A DNA stretch of 28,435 bases from an uncultured Massilia sp. (GCA_946886065.1 CAMPHU010000036.1:1-28435), one strand, 5' to 3'. Positions 1 to 7,274 are shown, numbered from the stretch's first letter. The notes: generated by a model from the sequence alone, not told the origin. Made by a program: numbers and translations.

Positions 1-183
1 GAATCAGCGAAAAGGATGCGCCGAGGCGGATGCAATGTAGCGGGCGCGGGAATGCCGACGCACTGGAGAGATCGCACCGGAGAGGGCACACCGAAGAGGA
101 CACGCCAAGAAGGCGCACCCAAACGGAACCACCGAAAGACGGCCCTGTCGGGTGCGCTGCCGGAATGCGAACGCGACCCCTCA

Positions 184-207
184 CAGGGCCCGCGAAAGCG
201 GGCCCTG
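184..207 (-). terminator. Hairpin downstream of the repeat lipoprotein gene
   Basis: A perfect 10-bp GC-rich inverted repeat (CAGGGCCCGC at 184-193 and GCGGGCCCTG at 198-207) encloses a four-base loop, 20 nt after the stop codon of the minus-strand lipoprotein gene. No T-tract follows on either strand. It could be a 3'-end stabilising structure or a terminator that is not of the classic intrinsic type. Confidence 0.4.
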
Positions 208-227
208 CTCGATGTCGGCGTTCAGGC

Positions 228-635
228 CTACTGGCCGGAGGTCGGCGGAGTCGTGGTGCCGGTGCCGGTGGTGCCGGTGGTGCCCGACGTGCCCGAGGTA
301 CCGGTCGCCGGCGGCGTGGTGGTGTCGGTCGCCGGCGGGGTGGTGGTGCCGGTGGCGCCCGTGCCCATGTCGCCGGTGGTGCCGGTGGTGCCGGTGGCGC
401 CGGTGGTCCCGGTTGCGCCGGTGCCCATGTCGCCGGTGGTGCCCGTGGTGCCGGTGCCGGTTGCGCCGGTGCCGGTGTCACCCGTGGTGCCGGCGGTTCC
501 CGAGGTCGAGCTCGGTGCGGTGGCCGACGTGTCGCCAGCAGTGCCGGCGGTATCGTTCTTCTTGCAAGCGCCCAGCACGGATGCCAGGAGGGCTGCAGTC
601 AGCAGGATTTTTGGTGCCTTAGTCAGTGCTTTCAT
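228..635 (-). CDS. Low-complexity Gly/Thr-repeat lipoprotein
   Basis: This is a 135-residue protein with a lipoprotein signal peptide: positive N-terminus (MKALTKAPK), hydrophobic core and lipobox LGAC with Cys23. The mature part is almost entirely Gly, Thr and Ala, with scattered Asp, Met, Pro and Val. Two in-frame copies of TTTPPATD/G (24-bp period, 303-326 and 327-350) and two [16 protein letters not shown] copies 60 bp apart (identical 23 bp at 361-383 and 421-443) show that it grew by internal duplication. The start is supported by a GAGGAG ribosome site 8 nt upstream. No enzymatic domain is visible. A flexible surface-exposed or periplasmic linker-like lipoprotein is the most that can be inferred. 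The plus-strand open frames across this region are shadows of the repeat. The gene is real with good confidence; its function is unknown. Confidence 0.8.
   Translation of the reverse strand: MKALTKAPKILLTAALLASVLGACKKNDTAGTAGDTSATAPSSTSGTAGTTGDTGTGATGTGTTGTTGDMGTGATGTTGATGTTGTTGDMGTGATGTTTPPATDTTTPPATGTSGTSGTTGTTGTGTTTPPTSGQ
303..480 (-). repeat. Intragenic tandem repeats in the lipoprotein gene
   Basis: Two adjacent 24-bp units (303-326 and 327-350) differ at two positions. A 23-bp block at 361-383 recurs exactly at 421-443, a 60-bp period. Between and around them are many GTGCCGGTG-type 9-mers. All periods are multiples of three, so copy-number changes would keep the reading frame and alter only the protein's length. 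Confidence 0.85.
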
Positions 636-881
636 TGTTTAAACTCCTCGTTCACGTCTATCTTGTGCCGAAGTCTCCAGGTGAGGCGCTGGAGGGTCAA
701 CGGCGCCAGTTCAGTTCCTCCATGGGTCCAGGACCCTGCGGTGGAACCATCAGGGAACCGACGCAATACGCGGCTCCGGTTAGTGCCCGAATCCAACAGT
801 GAGAATTAGACTGGCAGCCTGGCCGCCAGTTCGTCGGATCGTGCACTTCTGCTTGTTTCCGCGGTGAGGCATGCGGAAGTC

Positions 882-1886
882 TTACCAAGCCGGCGCCTGG
901 GCGCCGGCTTCCTGTCCCACCGGCCTCGGCCGGTCGGTCCCCTTGCCGGCGCCGCCTTGCGCGCCGAGCTGTTCCAACAGTGCGGGAATTTCCTGGGATA
1001 TTTCCCGCGCCAGGTATCCCAAAGTGCCCATGCGCTGGGCCAGGCGGTCGCCGGCGCGCGCATGCAAGGCCACGCCCCAGCAGGTCGCCTGGGCCAGCGG
1101 CGCACCGCGCGCCGCCAGCCCGGCGATGATCCCGGCCAGCACGTCGCCCGAGCCGGAAATAGCCAGGCCGATATTGCCCGCTCCCTCGTGCTGCCACAGC
1201 ACCCCGTCGGGCGCGGCGATCACGGTGCGTGCGCCCTTGAGCGCCAGCACCGCGTTCCATTCGCGCGCACAGACCAGCGCCAGCGCGTCGGGCCCGGCCA
1301 CGATGTCGGCCTTGGCGGCGCCGGTCAGGTGGGCCATTTCGCCGGCGTGCGGGGTCAGCGCCACCGGGCGTTCGAAGCGGAAAGGCATGCCCTCCGGCCA
1401 GCCGCGCGGCGGGCGGCGCAGCACGCCCATCGCGCAGGCGTCGAGCACCACCGGGGTCTGGGTGGCGTCCAGGCGCGGCAGCAGGGCATGCACCAGTGCG
1501 GCGGTGGCCGCTTCGTCGCGCATGCCGGGGCCGATCAGGACGGCGTCGACGCGGTCGGCCAGCGGATCCAGGCTGTCCAGGGCCTCCAGGCTGAAGCCGT
1601 CGCTGGCATGCTCGCGCAGGCCGATCACGCGCGCCTCGGGCATGGCCAGCGCCACCAGCTGGGCCACGCTCGTGCCGGTGGCGACGGTCAGCTTGCCGGC
1701 GCCGGCGCGCAGGGCGGCCGTGGCCGCAAGAATGATGGCGCCCGGCATCTCGCTCGAGCCGCCCACGATCAGCACATGGCCGCGCAATTCCTTGTCGCCG
1801 TCCGCCGAGGGCCAGGGCAGGGGCCAGCCGGCCAGCAAGGCTGCGTCGACGTCGTGCACGGCAATGGCGCGGATGCTCGGTTCCAT
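882..1886 (-). CDS. nnrD: NAD(P)H-hydrate dehydratase (ADP/ATP-dependent)
   Basis: This enzyme repairs hydrated NADH and NADPH by nucleotide-dependent dehydration in the cytosol. The 334-residue protein has the ribokinase-like fold of the YjeF C-terminal/CARKD family: an N-terminal GHVLIVGGS segment, the substrate-site motif LTPHAGEMA, and the nucleotide/catalytic motif SGSGDVLAGIIAGL near the C-terminus. Family knowledge assigns the Asp of GSGD as catalytic. It is a stand-alone dehydratase without the NnrE epimerase domain that is fused to it in E. coli YjeF. I chose the ATG at 1886 because a GAGG site lies 8 nt upstream and homology begins there; the upstream in-frame extension overlaps the preceding gene. 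It lies 10 nt after the histidine phosphatase gene and is probably co-transcribed with it. Confidence 0.9.
   Translation of the reverse strand: MEPSIRAIAVHDVDAALLAGWPLPWPSADGDKELRGHVLIVGGSSEMPGAIILAATAALRAGAGKLTVATGTSVAQLVALAMPEARVIGLREHASDGFSLEALDSLDPLADRVDAVLIGPGMRDEAATAALVHALLPRLDATQTPVVLDACAMGVLRRPPRGWPEGMPFRFERPVALTPHAGEMAHLTGAAKADIVAGPDALALVCAREWNAVLALKGARTVIAAPDGVLWQHEGAGNIGLAISGSGDVLAGIIAGLAARGAPLAQATCWGVALHARAGDRLAQRMGTLGYLAREISQEIPALLEQLGAQGGAGKGTDRPRPVGQEAGAQAPAW
887..910 (-). other. Strong hairpin covering the 3' end of nnrD
   Basis: An 11-bp perfect inverted repeat, AAGCCGGCGCC (887-897) and GGCGCCGGCTT (900-910), lies inside the last codons of the dehydratase gene, immediately before its TAA stop (882-884). 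There is no T-tract after it on the minus strand. It may slow ribosomes, protect the 3' end, or act as a terminator lacking a U-run. Confidence 0.4.
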
Positions 1887-1896
1887 GGCGATGGCC

Positions 1897-2661
1897 TCAT
1901 GCCTTCGGTGCGGTCGGCAGGTCCTTGCCCGCAGTGATGGGAGTGCCCGTGGCTTCCAGCGGGGCGGTGAAGTTGAGCAGCGCCAGCGCAAGGTCGCCGC
2001 GCTTGCCCCGCGCCGGGTCGAAGCGGTAGGAGGTGACCGAGCAGTTCGGCACGTCGCCGGCGCGGTCGAATTCCAGGATGGTGGCTTCGTCCAGGTGTTC
2101 GAACAAGTAGCGGAAGCAATTGACCGTGACTTGGTGCGCGACGATCAAGACACGCTCGCGGCAGTACTCGCGCTCGAGCGTGTCCATCACGCTGCGCAGG
2201 CGCAGGATCACGTCGCACCAGCTCTCGCCGCCGGGCGGGCGGAAATAGAACTTGCCGACGTGGCGGCGCTGCTCGTAGAGCTCGGGATGGTGATGGGCGA
2301 TGCCGTGGGTGGTCAGGCGGTCGAGGATGCCGAATTCCTTTTCGCGCAGGCGCTCGTCGGCCTGCACCGCCAGCAGCTCGCTGCGGTCGAGGCGCTGCAT
2401 CAGGAGCTCGGCGGTCTGCCGCGCGCGCACATAGGGCGAATGCAGCACCGCGTTGGGGCGCTGGCCCGGGGGAAGGGCGGCGAACCACGACCCCAGCGCT
2501 TCGGATTGGCGGACGCCCAGCTCGGACAGGGGAACGTCGACGTCGCGGTCGGCGATGTCGATATGGTGTCCGGCCGCCGCTTCCGCCAGATCACGTGCGA
2601 CATTGCCGGCGCTTTGCCCATGCCTGACCAGCCAGATTTCCTGCGGCCACTTTTGCTCCAT
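1897..2661 (-). CDS. Histidine phosphatase family protein (phosphoglycerate mutase-like)
   Basis: This is a 254-residue cytosolic member of the histidine phosphatase superfamily. The phosphohistidine motif LVRHGQSAGN places R13, H14 and G15 at the N-terminus. A Glu-containing segment (REKEFGILDRL) and a late His in LIVAHQVTVN supply the second half of the catalytic pocket expected for this clan 1 fold. The substrate cannot be read from sequence; phosphosugars and other small phosphate esters are typical for the family. A GTG one codon upstream (2664) is an alternative start; I prefer the ATG. The Shine-Dalgarno match is weak. It is the first gene of a two-gene unit with nnrD (10-nt gap), which may hint at a role in metabolite housekeeping, but that is only inference. 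Confidence 0.88.
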   Translation of the reverse strand: MEQKWPQEIWLVRHGQSAGNVARDLAEAAAGHHIDIADRDVDVPLSELGVRQSEALGSWFAALPPGQRPNAVLHSPYVRARQTAELLMQRLDRSELLAVQADERLREKEFGILDRLTTHGIAHHHPELYEQRRHVGKFYFRPPGGESWCDVILRLRSVMDTLEREYCRERVLIVAHQVTVNCFRYLFEHLDEATILEFDRAGDVPNCSVTSYRFDPARGKRGDLALALLNFTAPLEATGTPITAGKDLPTAPKA

Positions 2662-2764
2662 CACCCGCCCGTCGTTGATATTGACATGGCGTCATCTTAG
2701 ACGGATTCCGCGGCGGTTTAGCGCACGATTGCGGCCTTTCCGGACTGGCTCTTCACGCTGTCAG

Positions 2765-2786
2765 CACGCTCTTACAAGCGTGTTTA
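2765..2786 (-). terminator. Weak hairpin after the DAACS symporter gene
   Basis: A 6-bp inverted repeat (CACGCT at 2765-2770, AGCGTG at 2777-2782) sits 14 nt past the symporter stop codon. A short TTTA follows on the plus strand only, so a terminator role for the minus-strand gene is uncertain. Confidence 0.25.
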
Positions 2787-2795
2787 CGGCGGTAA

Positions 2796-4196
2796 TCACA
2801 CCGCTTGTTCTTCGCTGTCCAGATTGATTTCCGCATCGCTAGCAAACACCCGCATGTCGGTCTCGCCCAGCACGCGGCTGGTGACGGTGCCGGCCGCGAT
2901 GGAGCCGCTCACGTTGAGGGCGGTGCGGCCCATGTCGATCAGCGGCTCCACCGAGATCAGCAGGCCGGCCAGCGCCACCGGCAAGTCCATCGCCGACAGC
3001 ACGATCAGGGCCGCGAAGGTGGCGCCGCCGCCCACCCCGGCCACGCCGATCGAGCCGAAGGCGATGATGGCCAGCAGGGGCAGCAGGAAGCTGGCGCTCA
3101 TCGGATCGATGCCGACGGTGGGCGCGATCATCACCGCCAGCATGGCCGGGTAGATGCCGGCGCAACCGTTCTGGCCGATGGTGGCGCCAAAGGAGGCCGC
3201 GAAATTGGCGATGCCTTCCGGCGTGCCCAGGCGTGCGGTCTGGGTCGCCACGCTCATCGGGATCGAGCCGGCGCTGGTGCGCGAGGTGAAGGCGAAGGCC
3301 AGTACCGGGAAGATCTTGCCGACGTAGCGCACCGGATTCAGGCCGGCCGCGCCGATCATGACCAGGTGCACGCAGAACATCAGCGCCAGCGCGCAGTAGG
3401 ACGCGGCGACGAAGCCCAGCAGGTTGAGGATGTCCTGCAGGCTGGAGCCGGCCACCACCTTGGCCATCAGTGCGAACACGCCGAACGGGGTCAGGCGCAG
3501 CACCAGGGTCACCATGCGCATCACGATCACGTGGGCCACATGCACGAAGTGGCTGAAGGATTCGAAGACGTCCGGCTTCTTGCCGGCGATGCCGGTGGCC
3601 GAGATGCCGATGAAGATCGAGAACACGACCACGGCGATGGTCGAGGTCTTGCGCGCGCCGGTCATGTCGAGGAAGGGATTGGCCGGAATGAAGGACAGCA
3701 GCATGCTGGGCAGCGAAATATCCTTGGCCGCGGCCAGGTTGCCCTGCAGGTATTCTCCGCGCGCGACCTCGGCCGCCGAGGCGGTGAGGCCCACCGCCGA
3801 CAGGCCGAACAGCTTGGCCATCAGGATGCCGATCGCCGCCGCGATCACCGTGGTCACGAGCAGGATGCCGATGGTCAGGGTGCTGATGCTGCCGAGCGAG
3901 GAGGTGGTGCGCAGCTTCATGATGGCCTGCACGATCGACACCATGATGAGGGGGATGACGATCATCTGCAGCAGCTTGACATAGCCGCTGCCGAGCACGT
4001 CAAGCCAGGCATTGGTGGCCGCGATCTCGGTCGAGGCCGCGCCGTACACCGCCTGCAGGCCCGCACCCAGCACGACCCCGAGGCCGAGGCCGGTCAATAC
4101 CCGTTTGGTGAAGGACACGTGGGCGCTCTGCAGCCGCCACAGCAGGACGCAGACGGCGAGGGCGATGGCCAGGTTCAGGATCAGCGGAAGGTTCAT
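2796..4196 (-). CDS. tcyP: Dicarboxylate/amino acid:cation symporter, L-cystine transporter (TcyP/YdjN-like)
   Basis: This inner-membrane DAACS-family secondary transporter of 466 residues closely matches the length of E. coli YdjN/TcyP. It has about eight hydrophobic helices plus re-entrant segments. Features recognised from the cystine branch are the SRTSAGSIPMSV hairpin tip, the conserved SFGATIGQNGCAGIYPAM stretch, and the Gly-rich GVAGVGGGATFAAL region followed by VEPLIDMGRTALNVSGS. The last of these carries the Asp/Asn pair that binds cation and substrate in the family. The start at 4196 has an AGAGG site just upstream and begins directly before the first membrane helix; the longer frame adds a non-membranous leader without a ribosome site. 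It stands alone. L-cystine is the probable substrate by family resemblance. Confidence 0.88.
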   Translation of the reverse strand: MNLPLILNLAIALAVCVLLWRLQSAHVSFTKRVLTGLGLGVVLGAGLQAVYGAASTEIAATNAWLDVLGSGYVKLLQMIVIPLIMVSIVQAIMKLRTTSSLGSISTLTIGILLVTTVIAAAIGILMAKLFGLSAVGLTASAAEVARGEYLQGNLAAAKDISLPSMLLSFIPANPFLDMTGARKTSTIAVVVFSIFIGISATGIAGKKPDVFESFSHFVHVAHVIVMRMVTLVLRLTPFGVFALMAKVVAGSSLQDILNLLGFVAASYCALALMFCVHLVMIGAAGLNPVRYVGKIFPVLAFAFTSRTSAGSIPMSVATQTARLGTPEGIANFAASFGATIGQNGCAGIYPAMLAVMIAPTVGIDPMSASFLLPLLAIIAFGSIGVAGVGGGATFAALIVLSAMDLPVALAGLLISVEPLIDMGRTALNVSGSIAAGTVTSRVLGETDMRVFASDAEINLDSEEQAV

Positions 4197-4460
4197 GGGG
4201 CCTCTGGAGAGATTACTGCTTGCAACAAAACGATCGCAGCATTCTATAGGCAAACTGTTATTGCCGCTTCCAGGAAACGATTTTGCACCGGAATGGTGCG
4301 GGATCGCTTGACGGCCGCCAGCCGGGAGCAGACCGCCGGCGCCTGCAAGCTGACCGGCGCCGTGCAGGCGCCGGTGCGCGGCACGGCCGTGAAGCCCGCA
4401 TGGCCGCCAGGGCCGGGCGGCCGACGGCCGGGAAACGTTCAGGCCGCCGTCCGCATCAAC
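4197..4460. other. Intergenic region upstream of the symporter
   Basis: This stretch has no convincing gene. On the minus strand TATAGAAT (4241-4248 reversed) is a candidate -10 about 45 nt before the symporter start, but no good -35 accompanies it. The rest is GC-rich with short GGCCG inverted repeats of unknown meaning. Confidence 0.4.
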
Positions 4461-4461
4461 G

Positions 4462-4486
4462 AAAAAGCCAACCCGAAGGTTGGCTT
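4462..4486 (-). terminator. Rho-independent terminator of the small membrane protein gene
   Basis: A 9-bp stem, AAGCCAACC (4465-4473) and GGTTGGCTT (4478-4486), closes a tetraloop that reads TTCG on the minus strand, i.e. the very stable cUUCGg type. It is followed on the minus strand by a run of T. It lies about 90 nt beyond the stop of the 63-residue membrane protein gene. Confidence 0.85.
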
Positions 4487-4575
4487 GTCATGCGGGGCAG
4501 CGGCGGCGCACCCGGTCTTGCAGCGGCCGGAACGCGGTCCGGCCGCCGATGCGCGGCAATGCGGCGCGGGCGCCC

Positions 4576-4767
4576 TTATTCGAGGACGATCACCAGCGCG
4601 GCCAGGCCGATGCACAGGCCCACGCTGACGGCGATGCGCTGGCGCAAGCGCTGGCTGCTCGAGACGATGTCCTTTGCGATGTTGCGGCGCGGTGCGCGGG
4701 GATCGGTCTTGTCGACGGTGGCGGTATGGATGCTGCTGTGCTGGCGTTCGCCGTGTTCGATTTCCAT
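4576..4767 (-). CDS. Small C-terminally anchored membrane protein, unknown function
   Basis: This 63-residue protein has a charged, His- and Arg-containing N-terminal half (about residues 1-45) and one hydrophobic helix at the extreme C-terminus (about 46-62: AVSVGLCIGLAALVIVL). That layout fits a tail-anchored inner-membrane protein with the N-terminus in the cytosol. The start is well supported by AAAGGAGA 4 nt upstream; the longer in-frame extension lacks a ribosome site. A strong terminator follows and a hairpin sits directly before the ribosome site. I recognise no family. It is probably a lineage-restricted membrane microprotein. Confidence 0.75.
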   Translation of the reverse strand: MEIEHGERQHSSIHTATVDKTDPRAPRRNIAKDIVSSSQRLRQRIAVSVGLCIGLAALVIVLE

Positions 4768-4772
4768 GATGT

Positions 4773-4801
4773 CTCCTTTAGCCGTTTCGACGGGAAACGG
4801 C
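4773..4801 (-). promoter_or_regulatory. 5'-leader hairpin abutting a strong Shine-Dalgarno
   Basis: GCCGTTTC (4781-4788) and GAAACGGC (4794-4801) form a perfect 8-bp stem with a 5-nt loop. On the minus strand it ends right before the AAAGGAGA ribosome site (4773-4780) of the small membrane protein. It may keep the site open, protect the 5' end, or respond to a factor. Confidence 0.5.
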
Positions 4802-5340
4802 AGGTTAGGCCGCAGGGCCATATATTCAGTGTTCGGTAATGACGGGCCCAGCGAACTGTGTTCGCCGGGCTCAGGCAAGCCGGGCAGCGGCCTGGCAGCC
4901 CTGGCGGGCGCGCGGCGCGGAGAAGCGGATTGTCTGGCGGGCTCGCCGCGCGGCCGCGACGCAGCGGGTGCGCGGGCCGGGGGAATGCAGATGGATGCGA
5001 GACATGCGGTGCCAGTACCTTACTTCTGTTTTGGACAATCCGTGAGCGCGGCGGCTGCGGGCGTTGTGGGCACATTGCATGTGCACGCAAGGCAGCGCGC
5101 GGGCGTTCCGGGACGTTGTTTATTTTACATCTCGCTCACTGAAAGGCAAGAGGCGCACGATTGCTCGCGCCTGCATGGCGATCGGGGCAAGTTTGACTCA
5201 TCCTAGCATGGCTGCCCGGACAGTGGGTGGCCGTGGGGCTTGATGGAGGCAGGAGTGTGGTGTTTTTGATCCGCCGCTCCCTGGGCAGCGGGGGAGAAGC
5301 CGCGGGGACATGGACCAGGCGCCGCCGCATGGGCCGCAAA
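4802..5340. other. Gene-free interval
   Basis: About 540 nt without a supported gene. Short open frames on both strands lack ribosome sites, domains and consistent composition. An AT-rich patch at 4819-4827 (CATATATTC) may belong to the promoter of the small membrane protein gene on the minus strand. I see nothing else identifiable. Confidence 0.5.
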
Positions 5341-5369
5341 TGCCGCCTGGACACCGGGTCCAGGCGGCA
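5336..5369 (-). terminator. Rho-independent terminator of the exported four-Cys protein gene
   Basis: A perfect 12-bp stem (5341-5352 and 5358-5369) with a 5-nt loop lies 7 nt beyond the stop codon of the minus-strand gene. It is followed by a short ATTT on that strand. The stem strength and position make it a probable terminator despite the short T-run. Confidence 0.7.
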
Positions 5370-5376
5370 GCCGCGC

Positions 5377-5895
5377 TCAACCGGTCACGGTAATGGCCGG
5401 GGCGTTATAGCCCTTGAAGGTCAATGTATAGGTATAGCTGGTGACGGTTGGCGACCCGGACAGCTCCTTGGTCCAGTTCCCGTTCGGGCAGCTGGCCATG
5501 TCGATGAAGGTCTGGTTCGTGGGCGGATTCTGCACACTGAACGGGGCCACGGTCAGGGTGCCGTTCCTGATCTCGGTCGTTTCATCGGGGGCGGGCGTCG
5601 AAGTCGTCGACTGGGTCTTTACTTCGACGATCTGGCCGCCGTGGTTCCGGCACTTCACCGTCGCGGAGTAGGTGACCGTCAGGCGGAGGTCCGCGTCGTT
5701 ATTGCCGACGCCGGCGATCCTGGTACCGGTACAGCTGACAGTCAGGCCATTTACGCTGCACACCGGCTCGCCGGAACCGTTGCGGTAGTGGGCGCCGGTC
5801 GGCGCCCGGTCCTCGAAGATGGTGATGCCCCAGGCGGGAGCCGCCAGGGCCGCAGCCAGGGACAGCCCGAAAGTCATGGAAGTAAGCTTGCTCAT
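5377..5895 (-). CDS. Small exported four-cysteine protein, unknown function
   Basis: This 172-residue protein carries a Sec signal peptide (MSKLTSMTFGLSLAAALAAPAWG, likely cleaved near residue 23). The mature part is rich in Thr, Ser, Asn and Val, with a beta-strand-like alternating pattern and four cysteines (PVCSVNG, VSCTG, VKCRNHGG, ASCPNG) that could form two disulfides. The start at 5895 has a GGAGGGG site 4 nt upstream; an in-frame ATG 10 codons earlier lacks one. A strong hairpin terminator follows. No catalytic motif is visible and I do not recognise a family. It is probably periplasmic or secreted and all-beta. Confidence 0.8.
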   Translation of the reverse strand: MSKLTSMTFGLSLAAALAAPAWGITIFEDRAPTGAHYRNGSGEPVCSVNGLTVSCTGTRIAGVGNNDADLRLTVTYSATVKCRNHGGQIVEVKTQSTTSTPAPDETTEIRNGTLTVAPFSVQNPPTNQTFIDMASCPNGNWTKELSGSPTVTSYTYTLTFKGYNAPAITVTG

Positions 5896-5925
5896 AATCC
5901 CCTCCAGAAAATGCGTATTGGACAC

Positions 5926-6555
5926 TGGTAGATAACACGGATTTACTGCAATCTAGTCTTGACAGAAATGTGAATTAACAGCTTATTTTTTGAATGTGAA
6001 CATCGTTGAAGTAACGGCATTCTGAAATGCCGGTCTGGGCAGTAATCCTCCTCATCATTCGGTTGACGCTCGGGCTCGCTATTCAAATGCCTTTCCACAT
6101 ATCGACGGTTTTAATTTGTCGGTGGTAACGCAGATCTTAATAAGACCAGCGCATATCATTCCTGCCGCCATGCAGGGCGGGATAGCGCAACGCCGGCATG
6201 GCGGCCTGAGCGCTGCGCTGGAGCGCCCAGTAGCGAGCTCTGCCCACGAATAGACAAGGCCGCTTGTTATTGATGACCGAATCGATTTCGAAAAAACAGG
6301 CGATTCGGATTTTTCTGTCGAGAGATTTGCTTCAAATGGGTTATTTCCCCCTCGCTCGTGTCTGTTCAAAATCATTATGCGCAGCGGGTAAAAAAAATTC
6401 AATCCCCGAGATGCGATAAATGTGTGGATTTTTGAGGCGCGGCGTCTTCTTGAATTAACCCGGCGGCGCAATGGAAAATATATGCGGCAATATTTAATGT
6501 GAAATGAAGCAAAAAAGAAATGTAGGCAAATCAGTGAAATTCGAGAAAGGCGTCC
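5926..6555. other. AT-rich gene-free segment
   Basis: Roughly 630 nt whose base composition is visibly more AT-rich than the flanks, with poly-A/T runs (around 6290-6320, 6390-6400 and 6510-6520). The longest open frame, on the minus strand at 6079-6471, has no ribosome site, an Arg-rich start and no domain, so I do not call it. The segment contains a 7-bp hairpin (6015-6032) and a larger inverted repeat at 6165-6204. It could be a degraded foreign insert or a long regulatory or untranslated region. Confidence 0.6.
6165..6204. repeat. Imperfect palindrome, REP-like
   Basis: CCGCCATGC (6165-6173) is the exact reverse complement of GCATGGCGG (6196-6204). Inside it GGCG and CGCC arms can extend the fold, leaving a loop with GGATAGCGCAA. 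Its GC-rich character contrasts with the AT-rich surroundings. It resembles intergenic palindromic repeats, but only one copy is present here. Confidence 0.45.
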
Positions 6556-6561
6556 TATACT
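6556..6561 (+). promoter_or_regulatory. Candidate -10 element of the Cys-rich lipoprotein gene
   Basis: TATACT in the context TCCTATACTGA lies about 60 nt before the lipoprotein start, at the edge of the AT-rich segment. No good TTGACA-like -35 is visible at 16-18 nt, so it may need an activator or another sigma factor. Confidence 0.4.
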
Positions 6562-6620
6562 GAATCATTCCGGAAGGGGGAGAAGTCCATGCATGCCAGG
6601 GCGGCGGGAACGAAGCTTCC

Positions 6621-7274
6621 ATGAACAAGGACGAGGCCGCAAGACGCCTGCGGGCGCCATCCCAAGCGCTTTTCCGCCTGGGGCTGTTGAGCGCATTGCT
6701 GGCCGGGCCGATGCTGGGAGGATGTGGCGGCGACAGCGTTTCGCCGGGCGTGGCGGCTTCCTCGCACACGGCAGGCGTCCAGGGGAGCTCGGGCGTGGCC
6801 CAGGGCGCGCTTCCTCAGGCGCCCACGCCGGCACCGGCGCAACCGGGTCCGCGGGCCGCCACGGACAAGTCCGGAGCCCCTTCTCCGCTGGAAACTGCGC
6901 GGCTGGGGCGCATGAAGGCGCTGCCGATCCTGTCGGTCTTGTCGGACCAGGAAAAGCTTGGGCTGCTCAGGCAACTGCCCGAGGCCTCGCCCATGCAGCG
7001 CCTGAGAGCGCTCGACGCCTATCCCAGGCTGGACGCGCTGGGCGAGAGGCAGAAGGAAATCCTGCTGGGGCAACTGGAAGATATCGTCCCCGTGACCACG
7101 CCGGCGAACGGCTTCGTCTGCGAATGCGGCAACGGGGTCGTCCACAAAATGTGCGTACGCGAAAGCTGCCTGGACCGCAGTGCGGTGGGGGCGGTCTGTT
7201 ACCAGGCGTGCGGCAGGCTGCCGATGCTCAAGGCCGCATGCAGCCCGACGCCGGAATGCGCGCGCGGACGCTAG
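6621..7274 (+). CDS. Lipoprotein with a cysteine-rich C-terminal domain, unknown function
   Basis: This 217-residue protein has a lipoprotein signal (Arg-rich N-terminus, hydrophobic core LLSALLAGPM, lipobox LGGC with Cys35). The residues after the Cys (GG, then Asp) give no firm sorting call. A Gly/Ala/Pro/Ser-rich linker runs to about residue 80. An amphipathic helical region follows, with repeated LGLLRQL/LGERQKEILLGQL patterns (about 100-155). The final about 55 residues contain eight cysteines (from CECGNG to ECARGR), suggesting four disulfides in the periplasm or at the surface. No known domain is recognised. The start is chosen because it gives a proper lipoprotein signal; its Shine-Dalgarno is weak. 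It faces the tRNA gene across a bidirectional terminator. Confidence 0.78.
   Translation: MNKDEAARRLRAPSQALFRLGLLSALLAGPMLGGCGGDSVSPGVAASSHTAGVQGSSGVAQGALPQAPTPAPAQPGPRAATDKSGAPSPLETARLGRMKALPILSVLSDQEKLGLLRQLPEASPMQRLRALDAYPRLDALGERQKEILLGQLEDIVPVTTPANGFVCECGNGVVHKMCVRESCLDRSAVGAVCYQACGRLPMLKAACSPTPECARGR

Noticed and set aside
16..809. Three overlapping plus-strand open frames over the repeat region
   Set aside because: They are Pro/Val-, Gly/Ala- or Arg/Cys-rich shadows of the GC-rich repeats. The minus-strand frame has a lipoprotein signal and a good ribosome site.
871..2700. Long plus-strand open frame opposite nnrD and the histidine phosphatase
   Set aside because: Composition is biased and no motif is present; the minus strand encodes two recognisable enzymes.
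2805..4628. A 607-residue plus-strand open frame opposite the symporter
   Set aside because: It is extremely rich in His, Asp, Gly and Gln, typical of the antisense of a high-GC membrane protein gene.
6079..6471. A 130-residue minus-strand open frame in the AT-rich segment
   Set aside because: No ribosome site, Arg-rich beginning, no domain; it crosses a palindrome. I treat the segment as non-coding.
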